Assembly: GCA_012800215.1 (NCBI GenBank)
Contig: JAAZJT010000005.1
Coordinates: 1 to 16,174, forward strand
Length of the DNA stretch: 16,174 bases
From: Bacillota bacterium
Lineage (GTDB): Bacteria > Bacillota > Dethiobacteria > Dethiobacterales > Dethiobacteraceae
Direction: 5' to 3'
In this document: piece after piece, positions 8,291 to 14,750 of the stretch
How the letters are laid out: each line of letters starts with the position of its first letter
How positions within the stretch are numbered: the stretch's first letter is position 1
Notes under the pieces: generated by a model
What the model was told of the DNA's origin: nothing
Seen by the model: the letters and a program-made list of their open reading frames with translations, nothing else
Database searches by the model: none
Translations under genes and position numbers: made by a program

Positions 8291-9090
8291 CAAAATTAAA
8301 ATTTTATCTAATCATCCTTTTAATTATGGCTCTAATTTTTGGTTATGGCAGTTTCTTTTATCCTCATAGTGCAGCACGGCCTGAAGGAATTTCCCTACAG
8401 CGGCCATCAAAAGAACATTTTCTAGGTACAGATGATTTGGGTACAGATATTTTTGCGCAGCTTTCTAAAGGCTTTTTTATCAGTGTCTTTATCGGTATAA
8501 CAACAGCAATAATTGCAATGTTCTTGGGCGGCAGTATAGGTATGGTCAGTGGTTATGTCGGAGGAAAAACCGACTTTTTAATCAGTTTTGTTATTAATCT
8601 ATTTCTTTCTTTGCCACAGCTTCCTGTTATGATCGTGGTGGGAGCATTTTTTGGTCAGAGTATTGGCAATGTGATTGCAATTATTGCTCTTTTCTCTTGG
8701 GCCGCCATTGCCAAAGTTGTACGGGCAAAGACATTACAGATAAAAAGAAATACTTACTTGCATTTGGCCAAAAGTTATGGCGCAAGTTTTTTCTATTTAT
8801 TTCGCAAGCATTTATTTACAGAAGTTTTTCCGCTACTGCTCATTAATTCCTTGACAGTGGTGGGCCGAGCCATTTTGCAGGAGGCATCTTTAGCTTTTTT
8901 AGGGTTGTCAGATCCGCTTACCAGATCATGGGGATTAATTATTAACAAAGCAATGAGTTTTACCGGTATTTATTATACTGACTACTGGCAATGGTGGCTG
9001 TTACCTCCTGTTACTTGTTTGGTGCTGACAATATATTGTTTAAGGATGATTGCAAGAGAAGCTGAAAATCTGATCATAGGAGCGGATTAA
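8287..9090 (+). CDS. Peptide/nickel-type ABC importer, second permease (DppC/NikC class)
   Basis: This 267-residue membrane protein is the partner permease. It starts with one N-terminal membrane helix (about 4-22), then the conserved pre-domain motif EHFLGTDDLGTDIFAQLSKG. The binding-protein-dependent transport core follows, with helices around 60-90, 100-125 and 130-145, an EAA loop (YLHLAKSYGASFFYLFRKH), and late segments including ILQEASLAFLGLSDP. This GTDDLGTD-then-LAFLGL pattern is typical of the DppC/NikC half rather than DppB. ATG 8287 overlaps the first permease stop as ATGA, a standard coupling arrangement that supports equal production of the two permeases. The length is slightly short for the family (usually 270-310) because the N-terminal cytoplasmic tail is minimal. 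Confidence 0.92.
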   Translation: MTKLKFYLIILLIMALIFGYGSFFYPHSAARPEGISLQRPSKEHFLGTDDLGTDIFAQLSKGFFISVFIGITTAIIAMFLGGSIGMVSGYVGGKTDFLISFVINLFLSLPQLPVMIVVGAFFGQSIGNVIAIIALFSWAAIAKVVRAKTLQIKRNTYLHLAKSYGASFFYLFRKHLFTEVFPLLLINSLTVVGRAILQEASLAFLGLSDPLTRSWGLIINKAMSFTGIYYTDYWQWWLLPPVTCLVLTIYCLRMIAREAENLIIGAD

Positions 9091-9097
9091 TTTAACT

Positions 9098-10726
9098 ATG
9101 GGAGTAGTATTGGAAACAAATAACCTGACAGTGACATATAACAACGGTTTTACATTGCACCCCTTATCTACAACTATTGCTGAGGGCGAAATTGTAGCTG
9201 TTGTGGGCGAATCGGGCAGTGGTAAAACTACTCTGGCTAAGGCGTTGCTTAACCTTTTAGGCAGCAGCGCTCAAGTTAGCGGAACGGTTAAAATAAATGG
9301 TCATAATATTTTTCAGCTGCCGGCAAAGGAATTGGCAAAACGGCGCTCGCTGGAATTTGCCATCTGCTTGCAAAACTCATATGAACTGCTTAATCCGCTG
9401 CTGACAGTCCGGGAACAGATTTGTGAAGTACTGCGTAAAGCTTACAGGGAAAATGAACTTGGCGAAAGGCTTGCTTGGTTGATTAACCAGGTTGATCTTG
9501 ATTCAGCGGTCTTGACAAAATACCCACACCAGCTTTCAGGCGGTATGCTGCAAAAAATCAACATTATCTGTGCTGTTGCGCTGCAGCCTGGTCTTGTTAT
9601 TTTAGATGAACCTACCAGTTCCTTGGACCGTTCTTCCAGGGAAGAAGTACTGGCTTTTATTCGTCTGCTTAACAGGCAGGCAAAGATGTCTTTTCTCATC
9701 GTTACCCATGATTTAAGTATAGCTAAGGCAGTAAGTGAGAGAATTTATATTTTATATGGTGGTAAATTGGTGGAAGTTGGTCTAACGGATGAAGTGCTGG
9801 CTAAACCAAGACATCCCTATACCATGGGGTTAATCAATTCCAGTATGGAAATTCATCCTTTTCGTGATATTTGGGGAATTCGCCAGGTGGAGGAGACAGC
9901 AGAGCAGCAGGGTTGCCCCTTTTACCCCAGATGCACTCAGAGCTTACCTCTATGCGCTACTACAATGCCTGAACTGCTGCCGTACAAGCAAGAAGAACGT
10001 CTGGTAGCCTGTAATCGCGGCGGAGTTGTTACTATTTTGCAGGGGAGAAATATTTCTAAATCATATGGCAAAGAGCAGATTATTAATAATCTTAATTTGG
10101 AGATATACGCCGCAGAAGTTGTCTCATTAGTAGGTAAATCGGGTATCGGTAAGACCACTCTGTCACAGATTTTGGCTGGATACCTTTTTTATGACACAGG
10201 GGAAATATTGTTTGATGGCAAACCGGCAGATTTTCGCAAGCTGCACCGGATGAAAGGGGGATTGCAGATGGTATTTCAAGATCCCCACAGCGCTATAAAT
10301 CCTCATTTATCGGTGCAGGAAGCCGTTCAGGAGCCGCTGGAGGTTATTTTTAAAAAACAAGACCCGACGTTAATACAGAAGGCACTTGGTGATGTTGGTC
10401 TGCCAAGGACAATAACATTTCTGCGCAAAAAGGTAAAACATTTATCAGGGGGGCAAAAACAGCGTTTAGCTATTGCCAGGGCGTTAGTAATGGAGCCCAG
10501 ATTACTAATTGCTGATGAGCCGACATCTATGCTGGATGCTTCAAGTAAGGCAAATATGCTGCGGCTTTTGAAAAGTTTACAGAATGAGCATGGCTTTTCT
10601 ATGTTAATGGTTACCCACGATTTGTCCAGTGCCGTAAAAATATCCAATCGCATTTATCTTCTGGAAAATAAAGACGAATTACGGGAAATTACAGATACAA
10701 AAGAAATTGCACCATTTTTCTGTTAA
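9098..10726 (+). CDS. Peptide/nickel-type ABC importer, fused two-domain ATPase
   Basis: One 542-residue polypeptide carries both motor domains, which are separate genes (DppD plus DppF, NikD plus NikE) in most relatives. Domain 1: Walker A GESGSGKTT (37-45), signature LSGGM (146-150), Walker B Asp170-Glu171, His204. Next is a DppD-like tail with GCPFYPRC and four cysteines (273, 279, 286, 305) that in the family can hold an iron-sulfur cluster. Domain 2: Walker A GKSGIGKTT (346-354), VFQDPHSAINP (392-402), LSGGQ (449-453), Walker B Asp473-Glu474, His507. Both ATP sites look intact. SGGMLQ in domain 1 resembles NikD, a weak hint of metal transport. The start is uncertain: ATG 9098 has AGGAG 15 bases upstream, rather far, while in-frame TTG 9110 has GGGAG (9100-9104) five bases upstream. 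The gene lies 7 bases after the permease. Confidence 0.92.
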   Translation: MGVVLETNNLTVTYNNGFTLHPLSTTIAEGEIVAVVGESGSGKTTLAKALLNLLGSSAQVSGTVKINGHNIFQLPAKELAKRRSLEFAICLQNSYELLNPLLTVREQICEVLRKAYRENELGERLAWLINQVDLDSAVLTKYPHQLSGGMLQKINIICAVALQPGLVILDEPTSSLDRSSREEVLAFIRLLNRQAKMSFLIVTHDLSIAKAVSERIYILYGGKLVEVGLTDEVLAKPRHPYTMGLINSSMEIHPFRDIWGIRQVEETAEQQGCPFYPRCTQSLPLCATTMPELLPYKQEERLVACNRGGVVTILQGRNISKSYGKEQIINNLNLEIYAAEVVSLVGKSGIGKTTLSQILAGYLFYDTGEILFDGKPADFRKLHRMKGGLQMVFQDPHSAINPHLSVQEAVQEPLEVIFKKQDPTLIQKALGDVGLPRTITFLRKKVKHLSGGQKQRLAIARALVMEPRLLIADEPTSMLDASSKANMLRLLKSLQNEHGFSMLMVTHDLSSAVKISNRIYLLENKDELREITDTKEIAPFFC

Positions 10727-10754
10727 CGGCAGCTTTGGCTGTCGCTAATTTTTT
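10727..10754 (+). terminator. Probable terminator after the ABC importer operon
   Basis: CGGCAGC (10727-10733) pairs with GCTGTCG (10738-10744), including one G-T pair, around a TTTG loop. CTAA and then six T residues (10749-10754) follow. It begins right after the ATPase stop codon. The four-base offset between stem and T run weakens it, but position and shape fit the end of the importer operon. Confidence 0.65.
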
Positions 10755-10763
10755 GTAATGGAC

Positions 10764-10792
10764 TTGCAAAAAGTAAAAAAATACATTAAAAT
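10764..10792 (+). promoter_or_regulatory. Candidate promoter P1 for ylxM-ffh
   Basis: TTGCAA (10764-10769), a 17-base spacer and TAAAAT (10787-10792) form a good sigma-A type promoter, with transcription predicted near 10799. It lies just after the importer terminator and would place the 10798-10821 inverted repeat at the very start of the transcript. It could drive ylxM-ffh and the genes after them. Confidence 0.6.
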
Positions 10793-10797
10793 AATCG

Positions 10798-10821
10798 CTG
10801 TAAAGTAAATATGCTTTACAG
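10798..10821. promoter_or_regulatory. Perfect 8-base inverted repeat in the ylxM leader
   Basis: CTGTAAAG (10798-10805) and CTTTACAG (10814-10821) are exact inverted repeats with an 8-base spacer, TAAATATG. The left arm coincides with the predicted start of promoter P1, and the right arm contains the TTTACA -35 of candidate promoter P2. It could be a repressor operator or a 5' hairpin stabilising the mRNA. No T run follows, so it is not a terminator. Confidence 0.5.
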
Positions 10822-10843
10822 GCATGGTGGGATGTGGTACAAT
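10815..10843 (+). promoter_or_regulatory. Candidate promoter P2 overlapping the ylxM start
   Basis: TTTACA (10815-10820), 17 bases and TACAAT (10838-10843) with an upstream TGTG extension (10833-10836) is close to the Gram-positive consensus. Its predicted start near 10850 falls inside the first codons of ylxM as chosen here. If active, it would give either a nearly leaderless message from ATG 10857 or a transcript mainly for ffh. Confidence 0.4.
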
Positions 10844-11177
10844 GCTTGAGGATATAATGAGAATAAATTTACTTTATGATTTTTACGGCAATTTATTAAC
10901 CAAGAAACAGCGAGAATGTCTTGAATTGTACTATCAAGATGACCTAAGCTTGGCAGAAATTGCCGATCATGACGGAATTTCTCGCCAGGGAGTACATGAT
11001 TTGGTAAAAAGGGCAGTACGCACTTTGGAGAAAGCGGAAAAACGACTAGGGCTTGTTGCCCGTTTTACTACTCAGGAAAAAGATTTAAAACGATTGCAGG
11101 CAATTCTTTCCCAAAACAAAATTAGTGACAGTAACCGTCAGGAAGCGCTGGCCATTGTGGAGAAACTGCTGGAGTAA
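10842..11177 (+). CDS. ylxM: YlxM family SRP-associated helix-turn-helix protein
   Basis: This small (111-residue) protein of the UPF0122/YlxM family is almost always encoded just upstream of ffh. In streptococci it has been reported to bind SRP components and modulate the pathway. It has a sigma-70 region 4-like helix-turn-helix fold: LTKKQRECLELYYQDDLSLAEIA (shown as LTKKQRECLELYY and DDLSLAEIA), then ISRQGVHDLVKRAVRTLE, followed by a charged helical tail. ATG 10842 is preferred because LEDIMRINLLYDFYGNLL then lines up with the usual family N terminus, although its ribosome binding site is weak. ATG 10857 has GAGG (10848-10851) five bases upstream and would remove five residues; ATG 10824 would add an atypical six. 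ffh starts 16 bases downstream, so the two are surely cotranscribed. Confidence 0.9.
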   Translation: MLEDIMRINLLYDFYGNLLTKKQRECLELYYQDDLSLAEIADHDGISRQGVHDLVKRAVRTLEKAEKRLGLVARFTTQEKDLKRLQAILSQNKISDSNRQEALAIVEKLLE

Positions 11178-11193
11178 GCGCGGGAGGAATTAG

Positions 11194-12531
11194 ATGATTT
11201 TTGAAAACCTTTCAAACAAATTGCAGGACACTTTTAAGCGTTTGCGGGGTAAAGGTAAGCTAACAGAAAAGGATGTTAATGCTGCACTGCGGGAAGTACG
11301 TTTAGCTCTTCTGGAAGCTGATGTTAACTTTAGAGTTGTTAAGGATTTTATTACCACTGTCAAGGAACGTTCTTTAGGTAGTGAGGTTTTGACAAGCCTT
11401 ACACCGGGGCAGATGGTAATTAAAATTGTGAATGAAGAACTAACAAAATTAATGGGAGAGTCTGTAGCCGGGCTTGCCCAGGCAGCTGTGCCGCCAACTA
11501 TTATTATGATGGTGGGGCTGCAGGGCGCCGGCAAGACAACTTCAGCAGCAAAACTGGCTCTGCTGTTAAAAAAGAAAAAACACAAGCCTTTATTAGTAGC
11601 TGCCGATATTTACCGCCCGGCGGCTATAAAGCAGCTACAGGTGCTGGGTGAACAACTGGATATTTCAGTTTTTCAGATGGGGCAGCAAGAACCGGTACAA
11701 ATTGTTAAGGCTGCTTTGGAGCAGGCTAAGAAAGGCAACTATGATTATTTGATAGTGGATACTGCCGGCCGCCTGCATGTTGATGAAAAATTAATGAGCG
11801 AACTGGAAAGAATGGCTGAGGTTCTGCAACCGCAGGAAATTCTATTGGTAGTAGATGCCATGACTGGCCAGGATGCTGTCAATGTTGCCCAAGCCTTTAA
11901 AGAGCGCTTAGCTTTAACCGGAGTGGTTTTAACTAAACTTGATGGTGATACACGTGGTGGAGCGGCTTTATCTGTACGTGCCGTCACAGGTTGTCCCATT
12001 AAATTTGCTGCTCTAGGTGAAAAAACAGATGCTTTTGAACCTTTCCACCCGGATAGAATGGCATCACGCATTTTAGGAATGGGTGATGTGCTAACTTTAA
12101 TTGAGAAGGCACAAGCGTCCTTTGATGAAGATAAGGCTCGTAATTTGGAAAAAAAATTGCGGACACAGCAATTTACTTTGGAAGATTTCCTGGAGCAAAT
12201 GCAGCAGCTAAGAAGGATGGGGCCTTTAAATCAAATTATGGAGATGCTGCCTGGCATGGGCAGTATGGGAAAAAAACTAAAGGGTATGCAGGTGGACGAA
12301 AAACAATTTGCCCGAACTGAAGCCATTATCAAATCAATGACTAAAACAGAAAGGCTTAATCCTAGCATTATTAACAGTAGCCGCCGCAAAAGAATTGCTG
12401 CTGGCAGCGGCACACGTGTACAGGATGTTAATAATTTACTAAAACAGTTTGATATGATGCAAAAAATGATAAAAAAATTTAGTAAAATGGAGAAAGGTAA
12501 GGGTAAAGGTAAATTTCCTTTTCTAAGATAG
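11194..12531 (+). CDS. ffh: Signal recognition particle protein Ffh
   Basis: This is the SRP54 GTPase. With SRP RNA it binds signal sequences at the ribosome exit and pairs with FtsY, encoded upstream at 4681. The 445 residues show an N domain, then a G domain with P-loop GLQGAGKTT (108-116), the insertion-box region ADIYRPAAIKQLQVLGEQ, DTAGR and TKLDGDTRGG. The methionine-rich M domain runs from about residue 325 with FTLEDFLEQMQQLRRMGPL, MLPGMGSMG and the RNA-binding SRRKRIAAGSG motif. It ends in the basic tail GKGKGKFPFLR. GGGAGGA (11182-11188) is the ribosome binding site. The length and all GTPase motifs are normal. rpsP follows after 31 bases without a terminator. Confidence 0.98.
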   Translation: MIFENLSNKLQDTFKRLRGKGKLTEKDVNAALREVRLALLEADVNFRVVKDFITTVKERSLGSEVLTSLTPGQMVIKIVNEELTKLMGESVAGLAQAAVPPTIIMMVGLQGAGKTTSAAKLALLLKKKKHKPLLVAADIYRPAAIKQLQVLGEQLDISVFQMGQQEPVQIVKAALEQAKKGNYDYLIVDTAGRLHVDEKLMSELERMAEVLQPQEILLVVDAMTGQDAVNVAQAFKERLALTGVVLTKLDGDTRGGAALSVRAVTGCPIKFAALGEKTDAFEPFHPDRMASRILGMGDVLTLIEKAQASFDEDKARNLEKKLRTQQFTLEDFLEQMQQLRRMGPLNQIMEMLPGMGSMGKKLKGMQVDEKQFARTEAIIKSMTKTERLNPSIINSSRRKRIAAGSGTRVQDVNNLLKQFDMMQKMIKKFSKMEKGKGKGKFPFLR

Positions 12532-12562
12532 ATTGCTTACCTTATGTAAGGAGGTGATATTG

Positions 12563-12808
12563 ATGGCTGTTAGAATTAGATTAAAAAGAATGGGTGCCAA
12601 AAAGCGTCCTTTTTATCGCATTGTTGTGGCAGATTCCCGTTCACCACGTGATGGTGCCTTTATAGATGAGATAGGTTATTATAACCCTACTACAGAGCCA
12701 ATCACACTGAAAATTGACAGCGAGAAAGCGCAAGCTTGGTTGCAGAAAGGCGCACAACCTTCCGATACAGTAAAAGCGCTTTTGAACAAAGCAGATATCG
12801 GTAAATAG
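12563..12808 (+). CDS. rpsP: 30S ribosomal protein S16
   Basis: S16 is a structural protein of the small subunit that stabilises the 16S 5' and central domains during assembly. The 81-residue protein begins MAVRIRLKRMGAKKRPFYR and contains VVADSRSPRDG and IGYYNP, all family hallmarks, with normal length. The frame is open upstream to 12533, but ATG 12563 is the true start: it gives the conserved N terminus and has the near-perfect ribosome binding site AAGGAGGTGAT at 12549-12559 region directly upstream. A short inverted repeat, CTTAC (12536-12540) and GTAAG (12546-12550), abuts this site and might tune translation. The gene lies between ffh and khpA, as in most Firmicutes. Confidence 0.97.
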   Translation: MAVRIRLKRMGAKKRPFYRIVVADSRSPRDGAFIDEIGYYNPTTEPITLKIDSEKAQAWLQKGAQPSDTVKALLNKADIGK

Positions 12809-12825
12809 TAAATGAATGGACGGTG

Positions 12826-13062
12826 ATGAAAGTGAAAGATTTGGTTGAATTCATCGCCAAAGCTTTAGTAGACCACCCGGATGAGGTACGCGTTGAGAAA
12901 TTTGAGGATGAACGCGCCATCACACTTGAACTGCATGTTGCTGCAGATGATATGGGAAAAGTAATTGGTAAACAGGGCCGTATTGCTAAAGCTATTCGCA
13001 CAGTAGTTAAAGCAGCGGCTGCCCCAGAAAAGAAACGCGTTTTTGTGGAAATCGTCGAATAG
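12826..13062 (+). CDS. khpA: KH-domain RNA-binding protein KhpA (YlqC)
   Basis: This 78-residue single KH-domain protein belongs to the KhpA/YlqC family. In Gram-positive bacteria it pairs with KhpB (Jag/EloR) to bind RNA and affects cell elongation and sRNA biology. The central VIGKQGRIAKAIRTV holds the GxxG loop (GKQG) that contacts RNA, and KDLVEFIAKALVDHPDEV is the typical N terminus. ATG 12826 is chosen; GTG 12823 immediately before it and GTG 12832 after it are alternatives, since the upstream GGACGGTG is a weak ribosome binding site. It lies 17 bases after rpsP and 11 before rimM, so it belongs to the ribosome-maturation operon. Confidence 0.93.
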   Translation: MKVKDLVEFIAKALVDHPDEVRVEKFEDERAITLELHVAADDMGKVIGKQGRIAKAIRTVVKAAAAPEKKRVFVEIVE

Positions 13063-13073
13063 GCGGTGATCCA

Positions 13074-13580
13074 GTGGAGCCAATGGCAACCATCGGCAAA
13101 GTAATCAGTACCCATGGTATAAAAGGAGCACTTAAAGTGCAGCCATATTCTGATTTTCCGGAACGGGTCAAAAAGTTGGAGCGAGTATTTCTGGAAATAG
13201 ATGGGGAAATCAAGCCATATCCAGTGCTTGACGCTTTTGTCAACGGCAGGTATTGGGTAATAAGTCTAGCCGGTATCGAAGGAATGGAGGCTGCAGAGCA
13301 GCTGCGGGGAACATCAATTCTTATTCCTTTGTCTGAGCGAGTTGAATTGCCGCAGGATACGTATTATCTGGATCAGATAATTGGACTTAATGTTTATACA
13401 GTGGATGGGCAATTGCTAGGAAAAGTACAGGACATTTTACAAACAGGCAGCAATGATGTGTATGTGGTACATTCTCCGCAGGGTGCAGAAATTCTTATTC
13501 CTGCATTAAAGGACGTAGTAAAAAAAGTTGACTTAAAAAGGGCACGTCTAGAAGTTGAAGTTCCTGCAGGGTTAATCTGA
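13074..13580 (+). CDS. rimM: Ribosome maturation factor RimM
   Basis: This assembly factor for the head of the 30S subunit binds S19 and assists 16S processing. The 168 residues comprise the N-terminal barrel (ATIGKVISTHGIKGALKVQP, with the conserved THGIKG at about 13-18) and a C-terminal PRC-barrel (about 96-165) with YYLDQIIGLNVYTVDGQLLG and the conserved ILIPALKDVVKKVD end. The start is GTG 13074, preceded by AGGCGGTGAT at 13061-13070; ATG 13083, three codons on, is an alternative with a weaker site. trmD starts 9 bases after the stop, the standard coupled rimM-trmD order. Confidence 0.96.
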   Translation: MEPMATIGKVISTHGIKGALKVQPYSDFPERVKKLERVFLEIDGEIKPYPVLDAFVNGRYWVISLAGIEGMEAAEQLRGTSILIPLSERVELPQDTYYLDQIIGLNVYTVDGQLLGKVQDILQTGSNDVYVVHSPQGAEILIPALKDVVKKVDLKRARLEVEVPAGLI

Positions 13581-13589
13581 GGTGAAATA

Positions 13590-14336
13590 ATGCGCATTGA
13601 TATCCTTACTATTTTCCCAGGAATGTTTGCTGCCCTTAATGAAAGCATAGTGAAGCGAGCCATGGATGCCGGGCAGGTGCAAATTGTCATTACTGACCTG
13701 CGTGATTTTGCCCACAATAAACACCGTAGTGTTGATGATTATCCTTATGGCGGCGGTCCCGGGATGATAATGCAGGCAGAACCTTTTTTTCTGGCAGTGG
13801 AGCATCTGCAAAGGCAGGCATCGTCCACAGGCAAAGTAATACTTATGTCTCCGCGTGGGGAACGATTTACTCAACAGAAAGCAGCAGTGCTGGCTAAAGA
13901 AAAACATTTAATTTTACTCTGTGGGCATTATGAAGGTATTGATGAGCGAGTTCAGGATGCTTTGGTGGACGAAGCAATTTCAGTGGGTGATTTTATCCTT
14001 ACAGGCGGTGAAATTCCGGCTATGGCTGTAACGGATGCAGTAGTGCGTTTACTGCCAGGTGTTTTGCCGCAAGCTACAGTTACTGAGGAGTCTTTTATGC
14101 ATGGTTTATTGGAATATCCTCAGTATACCCGTCCGGCTGAATTTCGCGGTATGAAAGTACCCCAAATCCTTCTCTCGGGCGACCACGGAAAAATCAGACA
14201 ATGGCGTCGTGAACAATCATTACTGCGTACTTTGCTCAGCAGGCCTGAATTGCTGCAGCAGGTAAAATTAAGCGACTCTGAACGCCAAATGCTGCTGGCT
14301 GAGGCTGCCAGGAGAAAGATTGAACTTTTATTGTAA
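13590..14336 (+). CDS. trmD: tRNA (guanine-N1)-methyltransferase TrmD
   Basis: TrmD transfers a methyl group from S-adenosylmethionine to N1 of G37 in tRNAs for Leu, Pro and Arg, which prevents +1 frameshifting. It acts as a SPOUT dimer with a trefoil knot. The 248 residues are normal in length. Hallmarks are MRIDILTIFPGMF, DDYPYGGGPGMIMQ, the knot segment LLCGHYEGIDERV (about 109-121), GDFILTGGEIPAMAV, and GLLEYPQYTRP. The position equivalent to the E. coli catalytic Asp169 (in DSF) appears to be Glu167 here (EESF), a conservative change treated as a finding. GAGGTGA just upstream is the ribosome binding site. The stop codon overlaps the -35 box of the rplS promoter. Confidence 0.97.
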   Translation: MRIDILTIFPGMFAALNESIVKRAMDAGQVQIVITDLRDFAHNKHRSVDDYPYGGGPGMIMQAEPFFLAVEHLQRQASSTGKVILMSPRGERFTQQKAAVLAKEKHLILLCGHYEGIDERVQDALVDEAISVGDFILTGGEIPAMAVTDAVVRLLPGVLPQATVTEESFMHGLLEYPQYTRPAEFRGMKVPQILLSGDHGKIRQWRREQSLLRTLLSRPELLQQVKLSDSERQMLLAEAARRKIELLL

Positions 14337-14359
14337 AGCAATTTTTAGTATGATATAAT
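14331..14359 (+). promoter_or_regulatory. Promoter of rplS
   Basis: TTGTAA (14331-14336), a 17-base spacer ending in TATGA, and a perfect TATAAT (14354-14359) make a near-consensus sigma-A promoter with a TRTGn extension. The start is predicted near 14366. The -35 box ends exactly on the trmD TAA stop codon. This lets L19 be made independently of the upstream rpsP-trmD transcript. Confidence 0.8.
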
Positions 14360-14365
14360 TTTTTT

Positions 14366-14402
14366 CGTTGCCATCAACTTGTGATGGAAAGGAGGCAATT
14401 AC
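14366..14402 (+). promoter_or_regulatory. Probable L19 (rplS) leader, autoregulatory mRNA structure
   Basis: The predicted 37-base leader folds as an outer TTGC/GCAA stem (14368-14371 with 14395-14398) and an inner CATCA/TGATG stem (14372-14376 with 14382-14386) with loop ACTTG. The AAAGGAGG ribosome binding site sits in the bulge on the right side. A short structured leader before rplS is known in Firmicutes (the L19 leader family), where L19 is thought to repress its own translation. I infer the match from position and fold, not from a search. Confidence 0.55.
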
Positions 14403-14747
14403 ATGGATATTATTCGTCAACTTGAAGCTGAACAAATGAAAAAAGATCTTCCCCTAATTTCACCGGGAGACACAGTGCGTGTTCATGTGAAAGTAGTAGA
14501 GGGAACCCGTGAAAGAACACAGATATTTGAGGGCGTTGTTATAAAAAAACAAGGCAGCGGTCTGCGTGAAACATTCACAGTGCGTCGCATAAGCTATAAT
14601 GTAGGTGTAGAAAGAACTTTCCCGCTGCACTCCCCTAAGATCGAAAAAATTGAAGTTGTACGTCATGGTGTTGTGCGTCGTGCCAAACTGTATTATTTAC
14701 GTAATCTCACGGGTAAGGCAGCCCGCATCAAAGAAAGACGTTATTAA
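14403..14747 (+). CDS. rplS: 50S ribosomal protein L19
   Basis: This large-subunit protein at the 30S-50S interface forms part of an intersubunit bridge. The 114-residue length is normal. Family hallmarks are SPGDTVRVHVKVVEG, RTQIFEGVVIKKQGSG, ETFTVRRISYNVGVERTFPLHSP and the C-terminal RRAKLYYLRNLTGKAARIKE. ATG 14403 follows AAAGGAGG (14388-14395) by seven bases. The gene has its own promoter and probable autoregulatory leader, and a hairpin follows the stop, so it may be expressed partly as a single unit even though it lies inside the larger ribosome-maturation cluster. Confidence 0.98.
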   Translation: MDIIRQLEAEQMKKDLPLISPGDTVRVHVKVVEGTRERTQIFEGVVIKKQGSGLRETFTVRRISYNVGVERTFPLHSPKIEKIEVVRHGVVRRAKLYYLRNLTGKAARIKERRY

Positions 14748-14750
14748 AAG

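Noticed and set aside
5767..10726. Importer block considered as a mobile element insertion
   Set aside because: No transposase, integrase, target duplication or terminal inverted repeats are visible at its borders. Any horizontal origin would have to be shown by phylogeny.
11190..11585. 131-codon open frame on the minus strand opposite ffh
   Set aside because: It lies fully inside the well-supported ffh gene, shows low-complexity composition, has no recognised motif and no ribosome binding site logic. It is a mirror of ffh codon use.
4681..12531. FtsY and Ffh considered as a recent duplication because of their similar GTPase domains
   Set aside because: The similarity is the ancient SRP GTPase relationship; each has its own diagnostic domains (amphipathic N terminus versus M domain).
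12702..13115. 137-codon open frame on the minus strand across rpsP, khpA and rimM
   Set aside because: It spans three conserved plus-strand genes and their gaps, and its translation resembles no protein family.
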